A stretch of 64,000 bases of DNA from Chromohalobacter moromii. GTDB lineage: Bacteria; Pseudomonadota; Gammaproteobacteria; Pseudomonadales; Halomonadaceae. The notes under the pieces are model-generated. The model saw only the letters and a program-made list of their open reading frames with translations, was not told where the DNA came from and searched no databases. The position numbers were made by a program, and so were the translations under genes. Positions 63,377-64,000 of the stretch are shown one piece after another. The stretch lies in assembly GCF_023091865.1 (NCBI RefSeq), contig NZ_JAHXDI010000003.1, forward strand, positions 124,001-188,000, given 5' to 3'. Position 1 is the stretch's first letter. The number at the start of each line of letters is the position of its first letter.

Positions 63377-64000
63377 ATGTCAGTCGCCATGCGCGAATTC
63401 GTGGCCAGGGTTTGGCCGGTGGCCATGCTGATCGTGGCAATGTGCTCCATCCAGACCGGGGCGTCCATCGCCAAGACCTTGTTTCCGGTCATCGGCGCCA
63501 CCGGCACGACCTCGATTCGCCTAATCCTCGCCGCGCTGATACTGCTGGTCGTGATGCGGCCCTGGCGCCAGCGGTTCAGCCGCCGTGCCTGGAAGTCGAC
63601 CGTGATCTACGGCGTCGCCCTGGGCGTCATGAACCTGCTGTTCTACCAGGCGCTACAGACGGTTCCGCTGGGGATCGCGGTGGCGCTGGAGTTCACCGGG
63701 CCGCTGACGGTGGCGATGCTCTCCTCGCGGCGTTGGCTGGACCTGCTGTGGGTGGCATTCGCCGTGCTCGGCCTGACATGTCTTCTGTTGCTGGGCGATG
63801 ACAGCAACGGCGCGGTCGATCCTTACGGCGCGGCCTGTGCGCTGGGAGCCGGCGTCTGCTGGGCGCTGTATATCCTGTTCGGACAAAAGGCAGGCTCGGT
63901 CAATGGCGCCCAGAGCGCCACGCTGGGCATCACCATCGCGGCGGTGGTGATCGCCCCCGTCGGTTTGATCGACGTCGGCCCGGCGATTTTCGCGCCGGAG
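63377..64000 (+). CDS. rhtA: EamA/DMT family exporter, RhtA-like (3' truncated by window)
   Basis: The frame from ATG 63377 is open to the last base; 208 residues are visible of about 295 expected. Hydrophobic helices and the segments SIQTGASIAKTLFPVIGATG, TTSIRLILAALILLVVMRPW and YGVALGVMNLLFYQALQTVP match threonine/homoserine exporter RhtA. AGGAGG at 63367-63372 is an excellent ribosome site. It is divergent from the XRE-cupin regulator. It would expel threonine, homoserine or other amino acids. Confidence 0.87.
   Translation, partial: MSVAMREFVARVWPVAMLIVAMCSIQTGASIAKTLFPVIGATGTTSIRLILAALILLVVMRPWRQRFSRRAWKSTVIYGVALGVMNLLFYQALQTVPLGIAVALEFTGPLTVAMLSSRRWLDLLWVAFAVLGLTCLLLLGDDSNGAVDPYGAACALGAGVCWALYILFGQKAGSVNGAQSATLGITIAAVVIAPVGLIDVGPAIFAPE

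Overview
This window looks like a chromosome segment of a GC-rich, salt-adapted gammaproteobacterium. A Halomonadaceae member of the Halomonas/Chromohalobacter type fits best. That placement is an inference: it rests on the high GC content, the glnA-DUF4124-ntrB-ntrC order, several TRAP transporters, a long BetT choline carrier with an orphan betaine/choline-type binding protein, and acidic periplasmic proteins. Most of the segment is ordinary core and catabolic genome.

Layout. 1-6.8 kb: a hydroxycinnamate (ferulate/p-coumarate) module. It has feruloyl-CoA hydratase/lyase and vanillin dehydrogenase, a MarR regulator with a clear operator, the end of a TRAP permease and two paralogous TRAP binding proteins. 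7-14.2 kb: a probable 2-ketogluconate/sugar-acid module with a KguK-like kinase, KguD-like reductase, SDR, LacI regulator with a palindromic operator, and a complete DctPQM TRAP transporter. The LacI-TRAP block lies between two copies of a 19-bp repeat. 14.3-18 kb: HAD phosphatase, YciH/SUI1, YbaY lipoprotein, sirtuin and a NERD protein. 18-21 kb: maltoporin-like porin and MalM behind an unusual AT-rich control region. 21-27 kb: dGTPase, oxaloacetate decarboxylase and a PhnDCEE ABC transporter with a Pho-box-like site. 27-32.5 kb: ntrC, ntrB, a DUF4124 protein and glnA, with a sigma-54 promoter and two NtrC enhancer sites. 32.5-38.9 kb: GT2 glycosyltransferase, a deacetylase-like protein, typA, ompW and a glycerophosphodiesterase.

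38.9-44.9 kb is the unusual part: a small defence/mobile island, partly decayed and partly intact. The decayed half holds a HigA antitoxin fragment, a three-repeat type I-F CRISPR array with leader, a frameshifted cas6f fragment in the canonical position beside it, and a frameshifted phage DUF1799 gene. The intact half is visibly AT-richer. It encodes an unrecognised 209-residue protein coupled to an XRE-ImmA/IrrE protein behind a 12-bp inverted-repeat operator, then a structured non-coding stretch, then a stand-alone OLD-family ATPase/TOPRIM nuclease. The island ends at a BrxR/CapW-like WYL regulator whose first codons appear frameshifted. This is the best candidate for an undescribed system.

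45-64 kb returns to core genome: betT; a Zur-box-controlled znu operon that starts with a 46-residue membrane peptide; a ProX-like binding protein; opgD; gloA; an AaeB/X/A-like efflux operon; an MFS transporter divergent from nfsA across a palindrome; PepSY and DUF2946 proteins; a YgeA-type racemase; DUF427; an XRE-cupin regulator; and the start of an RhtA-like exporter cut by the window edge.
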